Shown: piece by piece, positions 7,710 to 16,184 of the stretch
Position numbering within the stretch: position 1 is the first letter of the stretch
How the letters are laid out: every line of letters starts with the position of its first letter
Origin: Botrimarina hoheduenensis
GTDB taxonomy: Bacteria; Planctomycetota; Planctomycetia; Pirellulales; Lacipirellulaceae
DNA length: 64,000 nucleotides
Direction: 5' to 3'
Assembly (NCBI RefSeq): GCF_007859815.1
Contig: NZ_SJPH01000008.1
Span: 94,140 to 158,139, forward strand
Translations under genes and position numbers: made by a program
Notes under the pieces: model-generated
Databases searched by the model: none
What the model was told of the DNA's origin: nothing
Seen by the model: only the letters and a program-made list of their open reading frames with translations

Positions 7710-9599
7710 TTGTCTGCCCCGTCTGCCCCGTCTGCCCCCCTGCCCTTCAGCGCGTTGTTCATCGGTCCCCTTTTTACCCGTGAAGCGCTCACGGCACCGC
7801 GACGCGTGCAGCACTTCGCAGTGCGGGTGCTGGCGGTTGCCGCGCTGCTGGGACTGACCCTCACGGCTTGGCAGGTGATTGTGGGCTCGGGATCGCTTGA
7901 AGGTCCGGGAGAGCTCTCCCGTTTCGGCGCGGTAGCGTTTCGACTCGTAACGCCATTGGCGTTAACCGTTGCGGTGCTCTTTTCCGCTCTGCTGTCGGCT
8001 GCCGCGGTGTCGCAAGAAAAAAGCCGCGGCACGTTGATCCTGCTGCTGCTGACGGACTTGCGCAATCATGAGCTTGTCTTGGGCCGGTTGCTGGCCAGCC
8101 TGCTCAGTGTGCTGGTCGCGATGATCGCGGTGACGCCTTATTATCTCATGCTCACCCTGTTCGGCGGGATCGATCTGCGGCAGGTGCTCGGTGCCGTGGC
8201 CGTTACGGCGGCCGGTTCCTTTGCGGCGGGAAGCCTTGGCTCGACCCTCGCGCTATGGCGTGAGAAAACCTTCCAAGCGCTCGCTTTAACCGCCGCGGTG
8301 TTGTTTTTGTGGATCGCGATGGGAGAGGCGATCGCGGCGGGCGTCTTTGGTCGTGAGCTGGTGGGCAGTTCGGCCGCGCAAGTAGCGGCTATCGTCAGCC
8401 CGTGGCAGGCCCTGCAAGCGGCGCTGACCCCACGCTTTGGCGAAGCCCCCCCGATCGCCGGTGCCATCGCGACGGTCACCCCCGATTGGGCAGCCGGAGC
8501 CGCTTTCTCAGTGGGACTGGGGCTATTGCTCAATGTCCTGGCGATCGCGTTGGTACGGGTCTGGAATCCCTCGCGAGAAGCACGCCCCATGGGGGGGCCG
8601 CAAACCGCAACGCAATCCACCGAGGCCGAAGCCCCTTCCAGTCCGTCCGCCGATGCCGATGCCGTTGTCCGCCGTGCGCGCGGCCAGTCGGCAGAGGTCC
8701 ACCGTGTTGCGGGGCAGCGGCGCGAGGTTTGGGATAATCCGGTCTTGTGGCGTGAGGTTCGCACATGGGCCTACGGCAAGAAAGTGCTTGCCGTTAAAGC
8801 GGCCTACTTTGTGATTTTCTGTTTGGCCGCGGCCGCTGTTGCGCGGACGGCCGACGCCGAGTCCACCCTCAGCGCTGTCGAGGGGGTCCATCCGCTGACC
8901 ATGGCGATAGCTCCGGTCGCGGTCCTCAGCCTGGTGCTGGTGAATGCGTTGGCGGTGACTTCCCTCACGGGGGAGCGTGACGCCAAGTCGCTGGACCTGT
9001 TGCTGGCCAGCGAGTTGACGGCCCCCGAGCTGATCTTGGGCAAGCTTGGGGGAGCGTTGTGGAACACGCGCGAGATGATTTTGCTGCCCCTGGGACTGTG
9101 CGGGTACCTCGTTTACGCGGGGGCCACGACCGGCTGGGAGAGCCTGCTGCTGGCGATCGGCTTTACGGTGCTGACCGGCTTTGCGGGGGTGCTGGGTCTG
9201 CACTGCGGGATCATCTACGCCAGCAGCCGCAAGGCGATTGCGGTCAGTGTCGGAACGCTACTGTTTTTGTTCCTCGGCGTTTCGACCTGCATGCGGGTCA
9301 TGCTCGCTCTGAGCGGATCGTTCGAGTACCAGCTGCCACCGTTCTTAGGTGCCGTCTTTGGTGGTGGCGTGGCGTTGTACGCCGCGCTCGCTTGGCGCAA
9401 CCCTTCGACGGCGATGGGGATCGCTTGTTTATTGGCCCCGCTCGCGACGTTCTATGCGATCGTGAGCTTCCTCGATGCCAAGCCGAGTCTGGCGGCCATC
9501 GCGACGGTCTTGACGTTTGGGTTTGGTACCGCGGCGATGTTGGTGCCTGCCTTATCAGAGCTGGATGTTGCCTCCGGATCGGGGTCACGCGACGGATGA
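7710..9599 (+). CDS. ABC-2 type multi-spanning membrane protein (transporter permease)
   Basis: The product is a large (629-residue) membrane protein with two ABC-2-like halves, each with about six hydrophobic segments. The first half runs from about residue 30 to 270 (VSQEKSRGTLILLLLTDLRNHELVLGRLL). A soluble linker rich in Ala/Glu/Ser follows, then a second half from about 350 (LTGERDAKSLDLLLASELTAPELILGKL). The block in each half of the form E(K/R)xxGT/xxSLDLLL...LxxPxLxxGK is the usual ABC-2 signature. No ATPase partner is adjacent. The start is uncertain: TTG 7710 sits on a perfect 9-base triplicated repeat encoding SAPSAPSAP, and a second TTG at 7755 begins nearer the conserved part. 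Confidence 0.8.
   Translation: MSAPSAPSAPLPFSALFIGPLFTREALTAPRRVQHFAVRVLAVAALLGLTLTAWQVIVGSGSLEGPGELSRFGAVAFRLVTPLALTVAVLFSALLSAAAVSQEKSRGTLILLLLTDLRNHELVLGRLLASLLSVLVAMIAVTPYYLMLTLFGGIDLRQVLGAVAVTAAGSFAAGSLGSTLALWREKTFQALALTAAVLFLWIAMGEAIAAGVFGRELVGSSAAQVAAIVSPWQALQAALTPRFGEAPPIAGAIATVTPDWAAGAAFSVGLGLLLNVLAIALVRVWNPSREARPMGGPQTATQSTEAEAPSSPSADADAVVRRARGQSAEVHRVAGQRREVWDNPVLWREVRTWAYGKKVLAVKAAYFVIFCLAAAAVARTADAESTLSAVEGVHPLTMAIAPVAVLSLVLVNALAVTSLTGERDAKSLDLLLASELTAPELILGKLGGALWNTREMILLPLGLCGYLVYAGATTGWESLLLAIGFTVLTGFAGVLGLHCGIIYASSRKAIAVSVGTLLFLFLGVSTCMRVMLALSGSFEYQLPPFLGAVFGGGVALYAALAWRNPSTAMGIACLLAPLATFYAIVSFLDAKPSLAAIATVLTFGFGTAAMLVPALSELDVASGSGSRDG
7712..7738. repeat. Three tandem copies of a 9-base unit at a start codon
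   Basis: The unit gtctgcccc is repeated exactly three times at 7712, 7721 and 7730, immediately after the putative TTG start at 7710. It is in frame and codes for SAPSAPSAP. Confidence 0.9.
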
Positions 9600-9681
9600 T
9601 TGTTCAGACCCCGCACAGTCTACTTGTAGATGCCCCGATGTCGCCCTTCCCTCCGCAACCGCAGGAACGGTAGCCCCGCCC

Positions 9682-11073
9682 GTGCCTCTTTCGGAGCAGA
9701 TCATTGAACTCGCGACGATGGCCCTGCTAATGGCTGCGTCGGCGATCTTTTCGTGTGGCGAGGCCGCACTCTTCTCGCTGACTCGCCAGCAGCGAGCCCG
9801 CTTGCGGGAGGGGGGCAAGGCAGAGCAATTCGCGGCAGACTTGCTGAAGCAGCCGAACCGGTTGCTGACGGTGGTATTGTTCTGGAATCTGCTCGTGAAC
9901 ATGGCGTTTTTCGCCCTGTCGTCCGTCGTTTCGTTGCGGCTGAGCAAAGCCGCGGAAGCCGGACTGGTGCCGAGCTGGAGCACGCAGGCCTTCGCGATGG
10001 GGTCGCTGCTCTCGTTAATCGTGGCGAGTGAGCTGCTGCCCAAAAGTATTGGTGTGCTGCATCCTCTGCGCCTTGCCCCGCTGCTGGCTCCTTTGCTGCG
10101 GGTGGCGGTGCGGGTGCTCGATCCGGTATTTCCGCTGCTGCAAGCAGCTAACGACGCATGCGCCCGTGTTTTCTTTCCACGGCTGCAACCGGAACCCTAC
10201 TTAGAGCTGAACGATCTGGAGAAAGCAGTCGATCTGGGCTCGCATGAGACCTACGACAACGAGCCGCTGCTGATCCAAGAGCGGCAGGTGGTTCAGCGCG
10301 TCGTGGAGCTTGCGGATTCAACCGCCCAGGACCTCATGCGACCCCGGCGTCGGTGCCTGGTGCTTCATCCGCCCGTGTCGTTGAGCGATCTCGTAGGCCA
10401 GGCAGATGGTGTGGGCGAATACGTGCTGGTCACCGAGCCTGACTCGGACGAGATCGGGGCCGCCCTGCCGTTAAGCCGCCTAGGGCTGCTACCGCCCGAT
10501 CGTCTGCACGCCCGCGCCGAGGCCGTGGTTTACACGCCCTGGTGTGCTTCCGCTGCGGCGACGCTAACACTTTTGAGAACCGAAGGGCGGCGTGTGGCAG
10601 CGGTGCTGAACGAGCTGGGAGAAACCATCGGCATCGTCACGATCGAACAGCTCTTGGATCACGTTCTCCGCGACACGAGCCGCGTTGATCCCAATGACAT
10701 CCACAGCCATATCCTGCGTCCGGTAGATCAGGGGGCGTGGATGGTCTCGGGCTCGACACCGCTGCGGCGGCTAGCCTATGCACTGCGTCGCCTGCCCATC
10801 GATGAGCAAAACAGCGATACCTCGATCCTACAGGCTGCGAGCGAAGCGATCCGTACCGCGCGGAGCAGCACCGTGGGCGGTCTGCTGGTGGAGCTCTTGC
10901 ATCGGTCGCCGCTCCGCGGAGACGACGTTCGCTTTGCGGGTTTGCGATGGCGTGTCGTAACGGGGCCGCTCTTGGCGGACGACGGTGCCAGCGACGAGCC
11001 GCTTACGATCCGTCTGTCGGTGGCCCCGCCAGAGGGTTCTACCTCATCAGAGTCGGGGGGGGCCGGGAGATGA
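9682..11073 (+). CDS. CNNM/CorC-family membrane protein with CBS and CorC_HlyC domains
   Basis: The likely start is GTG 9682 (MPLSEQIIELATMALLMAAS); upstream in-frame sequence is Cys/Pro/Arg-rich and unconvincing. The 463-residue protein has a DUF21/CNNM membrane domain in residues 1-180 (FSCGEAALFSLTRQQRARLR; LLTVVLFWNLLVNMAFF; SELLPKSIGVLHP). A CBS-like pair follows at about 205-340, ending GETIGIVTIEQLLDHVL, then a C-terminal CorC_HlyC-type domain. The family includes Mg2+/Co2+ transporters and related proteins, so divalent-cation export is an inference. The stop overlaps the next start (ATGA), implying translational coupling to a paralogue. Confidence 0.85.
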   Translation: MPLSEQIIELATMALLMAASAIFSCGEAALFSLTRQQRARLREGGKAEQFAADLLKQPNRLLTVVLFWNLLVNMAFFALSSVVSLRLSKAAEAGLVPSWSTQAFAMGSLLSLIVASELLPKSIGVLHPLRLAPLLAPLLRVAVRVLDPVFPLLQAANDACARVFFPRLQPEPYLELNDLEKAVDLGSHETYDNEPLLIQERQVVQRVVELADSTAQDLMRPRRRCLVLHPPVSLSDLVGQADGVGEYVLVTEPDSDEIGAALPLSRLGLLPPDRLHARAEAVVYTPWCASAAATLTLLRTEGRRVAAVLNELGETIGIVTIEQLLDHVLRDTSRVDPNDIHSHILRPVDQGAWMVSGSTPLRRLAYALRRLPIDEQNSDTSILQAASEAIRTARSSTVGGLLVELLHRSPLRGDDVRFAGLRWRVVTGPLLADDGASDEPLTIRLSVAPPEGSTSSESGGAGR

Positions 11074-12035
11074 TCCTCGCGATCTTGCTCTTTACGGTAG
11101 GGCTTGCCCTGAGCGCGTTCTTTAGCGGCTCAGAGACCGGCTTCTATCGCGTACCACGGCTGCGGCTGGTAATCGATGGCGTCGGCGGTGACCGCATCGC
11201 CAAGGGCCTGCTGTGGGCGTCGAACCATCCCGAGGCGTTCGTCGCGACCGCGTTGGTGGGAAACAACGTCGCCAACAACCTGACGGCGTTCGCGACGGTT
11301 TTGGCCGCGCAGGCGATCGCTCCCTCGGGGGGGGTCACGACGGAGCTGTTCTCGACCCTGATCGCCACCCCGGTGGTGTTTCTTCTAGGGGAGCTGCTGC
11401 CCAAGCGAGCCTTCCTCGAAGCGCCTTACCGCTTGCTGCGTCGCTGTGCGCCAGCCCTGATGCTGGCCGCTTCGTTGTTGGCACCGGTGAGCGTCGTGCT
11501 ATGGGCCCTGAGCCGTGTCCTGAGCCGATTTACCGGCGTGGCGAGTACACCGCTCCGGATGGTGCTGCGTCGTAACGAGTTGCAGAGCGTTTTCGATGAG
11601 GGCCATGCCGTGGGGCTGCTTTCCCCTGCGCAGCGTGACTTGGCGCTCGCGACGTTCGATCTGGCGGGACGCCCCATCAAAGACTTTATGACGCCGCTCG
11701 GACGGCACCCCCGACTCGTGGCGGGCAGCGATCGCGAGGCCGTGCTAGCGCTGGCTCGGCGTCACCGTGTGGATGCGTTGCCGCTGGAACGCTCGCCCGG
11801 GGCCCGCTTGGGCTATCGCACGGTGCGGGCGTCGCGTTGCTTGCTGGCGTCTTCTGACAAACCTTTGCCGACCGAAGCCCTGCCTGAATTTGCCGAAGCA
11901 ACTCCGTTCTTACGCGTGATCACGCACCTAGAATCCAACTCGCAGCCCCTGGCGGCGGTTGTCGCCAACGGCGGTCGGGTCATCGGCTTTGTCAGCGTCG
12001 ATCGCTTACAACAAGCGATGTGGGACCACGCCTGA
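11070..12035 (+). CDS. Second CNNM/CorC-family membrane protein, shorter
   Basis: ATG 11070 overlaps the preceding TGA by four bases (ATGA) and follows a G-rich ribosome site. At 321 residues the protein has the DUF21/CNNM domain (SAFFSGSETGFYRVPRLRL; ATALVGNNVANNLTAF; LLGELLPKRAF) and one CBS pair (IKDFMTPLGRHPRL ... GGRVIGFVSVDRL). It lacks the C-terminal CorC_HlyC domain of its upstream paralogue. The coupling suggests the two act as a heteromer in the cytoplasmic membrane, probably in divalent-cation homeostasis. That role is inferred from the family. Confidence 0.85.
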   Translation: MILAILLFTVGLALSAFFSGSETGFYRVPRLRLVIDGVGGDRIAKGLLWASNHPEAFVATALVGNNVANNLTAFATVLAAQAIAPSGGVTTELFSTLIATPVVFLLGELLPKRAFLEAPYRLLRRCAPALMLAASLLAPVSVVLWALSRVLSRFTGVASTPLRMVLRRNELQSVFDEGHAVGLLSPAQRDLALATFDLAGRPIKDFMTPLGRHPRLVAGSDREAVLALARRHRVDALPLERSPGARLGYRTVRASRCLLASSDKPLPTEALPEFAEATPFLRVITHLESNSQPLAAVVANGGRVIGFVSVDRLQQAMWDHA

Positions 12036-12089
12036 GGCGCGATCTGCTGAGGCAAGCTCGTGACGGGGCGGTCTTGCGATGCGCCGCTC

Positions 12090-12353
12090 TTAGCGGCTGT
12101 AGCCCAGCGACTTCACTACCGCGAGCATCTCTTCATAATCGATGAAACGGCGGCGGTGCTGCGCTTTGTAATGATCGATCGCCCGCGCCAAGTCGGCAGC
12201 CTCTTCCGAGAGGCCCGCATGGCTGTTGGTAAACTGTCGGCGTTCACGCAGCGGGGCACCCGACTTTTCTTCACGCCGGTCAACAAATCCCGCAGGAAAG
12301 ACGCTTGTTAGCGCGGCATACTCTGCGGAAGCCTCAGCGATTGCGTTGGTCAT
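12090..12353 (-). CDS. Small conserved-looking hypothetical protein
   Basis: The product is 87 residues from ATG 12353; a GTG at 12368 would add five residues. It is soluble and charged, with the blocks VDRREEKSGAPLRERRQFTNSHAG, LARAIDHYKAQHRRRFIDYEE and MLAVVKSLGY. The second half resembles an alpha-helical regulator-like segment I associate with small planctomycete proteins, but I cannot name a family. It is convergent with the CNNM pair. Confidence 0.6.
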   Translation of the reverse strand: MTNAIAEASAEYAALTSVFPAGFVDRREEKSGAPLRERRQFTNSHAGLSEEAADLARAIDHYKAQHRRRFIDYEEMLAVVKSLGYSR

Positions 12354-12512
12354 CTTGAGAAACCCCACTTAGCCAGCAGCCGGATGAATCAGACAGACCG
12401 ATTCCCTTTCAGAGCGGAAATATCGGCCTCCGGGGCAAAGCTAGCACGAGTAAGAACCCGCCGCCGTGGTTCGTTCCTCAGGCGGACGTATTCAGCGAGG
12501 GGGTTATAACGA

Positions 12513-12893
12513 TTAAGCGGGCCCTGGCGACTCGTCGGAAGGAGGGATCGGCTGACGCGAGACCTGGACCTCGTCGCCGGCGATCCGCACGGCGAACCGA
12601 TCGACGCCGATCCGCGGGTTGTCGCACCACGTACCGTCGGTCATCCGGAAACGCCACCCGTGCCACGGGCACGCGACCGCCCCCTCTTCATCCAGACAGC
12701 CAGCGCCCAAGGAAGCCCCCTGATGGGGGCAGAAGTCATCGATCGCGAGGTGCTGACCCTGATGCAAGAAGAGCGCAACCAAACGATTGCCCACCTCGAC
12801 CGTCCGGCCTTCTCCCTCGGCCAGGTCGCCTAGTTTTGCGACCGTGATGAACTCGTCTTCACCCGCGGGCACCGAAGGCTGCGGCTCACTCAC
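12513..12893 (-). CDS. Rieske 2Fe-2S protein
   Basis: This 126-residue soluble protein has the full Rieske ligand set: Cys55-Pro-His57 and Cys75-Pro-Trp-His78 (C-x-H-x17-C-x2-H), followed by GWRF. Small stand-alone Rieske ferredoxins of this kind (NirD-like) carry electrons to oxygenases or reductases; no partner oxygenase is adjacent. The start is GTG 12893, overlapping the TGA of the upstream gene in a GTGA sequence, so translation is probably coupled to the exported protein encoded there. Confidence 0.9.
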   Translation of the reverse strand: MSEPQPSVPAGEDEFITVAKLGDLAEGEGRTVEVGNRLVALFLHQGQHLAIDDFCPHQGASLGAGCLDEEGAVACPWHGWRFRMTDGTWCDNPRIGVDRFAVRIAGDEVQVSRQPIPPSDESPGPA

Positions 12894-13858
12894 GGGGCAA
12901 CCTCAGCGGGTTCTTGGCTGGGTGACACCTCGGCGTTTGAGTCTGTCTGCGGTGAGAGCTCGGGCTGTTCGCCCGGAGCGAGCGCTCGCATGGTGGTGGT
13001 CTGCTGGATCTCGTTACGCATCTCTTGGCCGTTAACGGACACGATGACGTCGGTCGTTTGTTCGATCCGTGAGCTGACAATTCGACCCGTCTCGGGGTCA
13101 AACAGGATCTCGCCGCCCGACTCACGGGTTTCAAACGTAACGGGCATCGGCTGCGATTCAGGGTCGGCGATGGTCATCGACATCTGGGGGGTGAAAGCGG
13201 CCAAGCGACGCCCCTCGACATCTTTCATGCCGTTGTAGGTGTAGGTGATGTTGATACGCATGGCACCCATTTGTGGCGAGGCGACATCGGTCGAGTCGGT
13301 CCACGACTCGCCGACTTCGATCGGCTCTTCAGGAAACTTGAGCATGCCCTGTTTGCTCATCTGAGTCACCATGTCGGCTGAGACCGCTCCGCCGGGCATG
13401 TTCTCGAACGCCGCGGTGAGTTCCTCGGGCATCGCGACCGATGCGACTTCGCCCCGCTCGGTGACCACCAGTTTCAATTTGGCCGCAACGAGAGCGTCGA
13501 AGATCGGTGCCACCATCGCGGCCATGCCAACCGGAGCGGTTTCGCTGGCCGAGTCGTAATCAAACCCCTGGCCCATGGGCCCTTTCATGTTCATCACGAT
13601 CCGTTCGGTCGATTGCACGAGCTCGGCACCTTCGCTGGCAGGTGCTTCAGAGACCCGCCACGACATCAGCATGTTCTGATCGGTCGTCGAGTTGATCTGT
13701 CCCATCGGCCCGCCATTGAGCGACATGTTCATCGTCTGCGACATCAGATAGCGGGTTTCATCTCCGGGGGCCCACTTCCAACGCAGGGTGTCACCGGCGC
13801 GGGCCGAAGCGATACACAAGACTAAGGCGAAGAAAAGCAGCGCGGAAGCCGTACGCAT
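12890..13858 (-). CDS. Exported planctomycete protein, DUF6263-like (paralogue of 179-1057)
   Basis: I choose ATG 13858, where MRTASALLFFALVLCIASARA is a signal peptide; the frame stays open to 13897. The 322-residue protein has the blocks LRWKWAPGDE, FDYDSASE, FPEEPIEVGESW and FDPETGRIVSSR in the same order as the exported protein at 179-1057, so the two are distant paralogues. The C-terminus is a Pro/Ser/Glu-rich tail. No enzyme motif. Its stop overlaps the Rieske gene start. Why an exported protein is coupled to a cytoplasmic Rieske protein is unclear. Confidence 0.8.
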   Translation of the reverse strand: MRTASALLFFALVLCIASARAGDTLRWKWAPGDETRYLMSQTMNMSLNGGPMGQINSTTDQNMLMSWRVSEAPASEGAELVQSTERIVMNMKGPMGQGFDYDSASETAPVGMAAMVAPIFDALVAAKLKLVVTERGEVASVAMPEELTAAFENMPGGAVSADMVTQMSKQGMLKFPEEPIEVGESWTDSTDVASPQMGAMRINITYTYNGMKDVEGRRLAAFTPQMSMTIADPESQPMPVTFETRESGGEILFDPETGRIVSSRIEQTTDVIVSVNGQEMRNEIQQTTTMRALAPGEQPELSPQTDSNAEVSPSQEPAEVAP

Positions 13859-13993
13859 GAGAGTAGTTCCTAGCAGGTGAGTGCGGGCCGCCGGCACCGC
13901 AAAGAGCGGGCCATAGGGCTTACGTGACCCAGGTCACAAAGGTTGGGGATGGTTCGATACGTACGGGGCGATCTTGATCAATGCCAGTAAATC

Positions 13994-14683
13994 TTACAGC
14001 GCGAGCGATTCGCCGGGCGCGAGCACGACCGGCTCGGATCGGGTTTCATGCCGCACGAGGTCAGCCCAGGCCCCGGCGTCTTGCTCAATGGGCGGGAACG
14101 TCCCGTAATGGCAGGGCATGACCTTGGCCGGTTCGAGGAGCTTGATGGCCTCGATCGAATCGGCGGGGCCCATGGTGAAGAGATCGCCGATCGGCAAGAC
14201 GGCCAGGTCGAGCCCGCCGGCACCGATCAGCCGCATATCGCCGAAGACGCTCGTGTCGCACGCGAAGTACAGCCGCTTGTCGTTGATCGTCAGCAAGAGA
14301 CCCATCGCGACGCCCCCATAGGTTCCGTCCGGAAGGCTGCTGGAGTGGTGCGCGGGGGTCATCTGAAGACGTCCCCAGGGAAGGTCGACTCCTCCGCCCG
14401 GGTTCATGCCGATCACCTTCTTCGCCCCGATCCCCTGCCCTGTCAGCCATAACGAGATCTCGTACGCGGTAACCACCGTTGCACCGGTCCGTTGGGCGAT
14501 CGCGACCGTATCGCCCAGATGATCTCCGTGGCCATGCGAGAGCAGCACAAAGTCAGCCTCCACCGCGTCCGCAGTGACGGGGGAAGTCGGCGAGTCATCC
14601 AGGAACGGATCGATAAGCAGCCGACCGCTGCCCGTATCGATCGCCCACGCGTTATGGCCCAGCCAGGTGATCTTGATAGCCAT
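13994..14683 (-). CDS. Metal-dependent hydrolase, UPF0173-type metallo-beta-lactamase fold
   Basis: The start is ATG 14683 (MAIKITWLGHNAW); upstream in-frame residues to 14716 are not family-like. The 229-residue protein shows the metallo-beta-lactamase metal motif SHGHGDHLGD near residue 50. Further probable ligands are in TPAHHSSS, FACDTSVFGDM and MPCHYGTFP. Proteins of this small family (often labelled UPF0173/YtkL) are cytoplasmic metal hydrolases without a settled substrate. It is on the same strand as pgi, whose stop is at 14733. Confidence 0.85.
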   Translation of the reverse strand: MAIKITWLGHNAWAIDTGSGRLLIDPFLDDSPTSPVTADAVEADFVLLSHGHGDHLGDTVAIAQRTGATVVTAYEISLWLTGQGIGAKKVIGMNPGGGVDLPWGRLQMTPAHHSSSLPDGTYGGVAMGLLLTINDKRLYFACDTSVFGDMRLIGAGGLDLAVLPIGDLFTMGPADSIEAIKLLEPAKVMPCHYGTFPPIEQDAGAWADLVRHETRSEPVVLAPGESLAL

Positions 14684-14732
14684 GCGAGCGCCGCCTGCCG
14701 ATGAAGTGAGATTCACAAGTTGCGTTAGGAAA

Positions 14733-16112
14733 CTACGACCGCAGGATCGCGTTCATGTTCTTCTTGTAAGCTTCTACCCCGGGCTGTCCGTAGGGGTTGA
14801 TACCGATCAGGCGGCCTTCGACCACGGTTGCCAGCATCAGCATCTGTAGCAATTGGCCGATCGTGTGCTCGTCCAGCGTGGGCAAGACGATATCGGCGGT
14901 CGGGCGGTCATCGTCGCGATAGGCTTGGTTCGTGCCGGCGATCGCGGCCGAGAGAATCTGGGGCAGCGTTTTATCGGCCAACTCGTTGAGCTGATCCTGG
15001 TTGTTGTCGCTCATGCCGATCGCCAGCGGCTTGCTGTGCTGCGAGCCGACGATCACGTTCGTGATGAGCTTGTCGCGTACCCCCTCTTGGTGCTGCTGTC
15101 CCCGGCTGTGCAGGTCGCGGGTGTTGACGACCGTGAGCGGGAAGGCACCGCGTTCTTCTTTGCCCAGGCTCTCTGCCAAGAGTTGGTCGTACCACAGACC
15201 GGTCGCTTCCAACCGCTTGCCCCAAGTGCTGAGGATGCGGGTCGAGCACTCTTCGGTTTCTTCCAGCAAGTGGCCGACGCCGACGTACTGGAGCACCACG
15301 TTGTCGCTTGGCGGGGCACTGGCAAAATGGTCGTTCATCGCCTTTGCGCCTTCGAGGAGCTTGACGATGTCGAGTCCCATCAGGGCAGCAGGCAACAGCC
15401 CCACGGCGCTAAGCACACTGAATCGTCCGCCAACGCCGTCGGGCACTTCGTAGATCGCTTTGCAACCGAGGGCTGTCGACAGCTCGAAGAGCTTGCCGCT
15501 TGTGCCGGTCACGGGGACGAATCGCTCGGCCAGTCGATCGCCGGCCGCTTCGCGCAGCTCACGCAGAAAGATCCGCGTGGCGGCCGCGGTTTCGAGCGTA
15601 CCGCCGCTCTTGCTGATGACGACGGTTCCCCAGGGCTCATCGCGCTGCCGGAGCAGCTCGACGAGCCCGCTCACGGCGTCGTTATCGACGTTGTTGCCTT
15701 CAAAATAGATTCGCGGACGCCCCCCGCGTGTGGCGGGGGCTACCTCGTTGTAGTACGGGTGGCAGCACGCTTCGAGCAGCGCCCGTGCGCCCATATATGA
15801 GCCCCCGATGCCGAGCACCACCACGCTGCGACACTCAGCGGCGAGTCGGTCGGCGGTTGTTTGGATGCGGCCGAGTTCGCTTTTGGCACCCTGCGCCGAG
15901 TGCTCAGCGAGCAGACGATCGGGGAGCTGATGAAAACCCGCGTCGAGCGGGTTTTTACTGGCAGGGACCGCTGCTCCCGCAGCCCATAGCTCGGCATCGG
16001 CGAGCACTTCGGCGCGGGCCGCTTCCAGCTGGGGGCCGATCGCGGCAAGCTCCAAGGCGCTGGTGCCACCGTGATCGAAGAAGGCACCGTGGGGTTCGTA
16101 CTTGATCAGCAT
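14733..16112 (-). CDS. pgi: Glucose-6-phosphate isomerase
   Basis: The 459-residue cytoplasmic enzyme interconverts glucose-6-phosphate and fructose-6-phosphate. Seen: VVLGIGGSYMGARAL, the phosphate-binding VISKSGGTLETAAA, GVGGRFSVLSAVGLLPAALMG (the PGI signature), and a C-terminal block with IGINPYGQPGVEAYKK containing the catalytic lysine. Length matches the shorter bacterial PGI type. The start is ATG 16112. A terminator-like hairpin lies inside the coding sequence at 15933-15955. It is followed by the UPF0173-type hydrolase and preceded on the same strand by shikimate kinase. Confidence 0.95.
   Translation of the reverse strand: MLIKYEPHGAFFDHGGTSALELAAIGPQLEAARAEVLADAELWAAGAAVPASKNPLDAGFHQLPDRLLAEHSAQGAKSELGRIQTTADRLAAECRSVVVLGIGGSYMGARALLEACCHPYYNEVAPATRGGRPRIYFEGNNVDNDAVSGLVELLRQRDEPWGTVVISKSGGTLETAAATRIFLRELREAAGDRLAERFVPVTGTSGKLFELSTALGCKAIYEVPDGVGGRFSVLSAVGLLPAALMGLDIVKLLEGAKAMNDHFASAPPSDNVVLQYVGVGHLLEETEECSTRILSTWGKRLEATGLWYDQLLAESLGKEERGAFPLTVVNTRDLHSRGQQHQEGVRDKLITNVIVGSQHSKPLAIGMSDNNQDQLNELADKTLPQILSAAIAGTNQAYRDDDRPTADIVLPTLDEHTIGQLLQMLMLATVVEGRLIGINPYGQPGVEAYKKNMNAILRS
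15933..15955. other. Terminator-like hairpin inside pgi
   Basis: A perfect 9-base stem (aaaacccgc / gcgggtttt) with a 5-base loop lies about 55 codons into pgi. It is followed by a run of four to five T on either strand. It looks like an intrinsic terminator or attenuator but is in coding sequence, so it may be chance. Confidence 0.4.
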
Positions 16113-16184
16113 CGCGGCAGGGCTCGGCTTGGAGGAAAATAGGCTCTTAACGCCCCCCGATTCTATCGCCCCTGAGCCCGCCGG

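Noticed and set aside
14853..15800. Long plus-strand reading frame opposite pgi
   Set aside because: Antisense shadow of a clear enzyme gene; high GC keeps frames open, and the translation lacks domain patterns.
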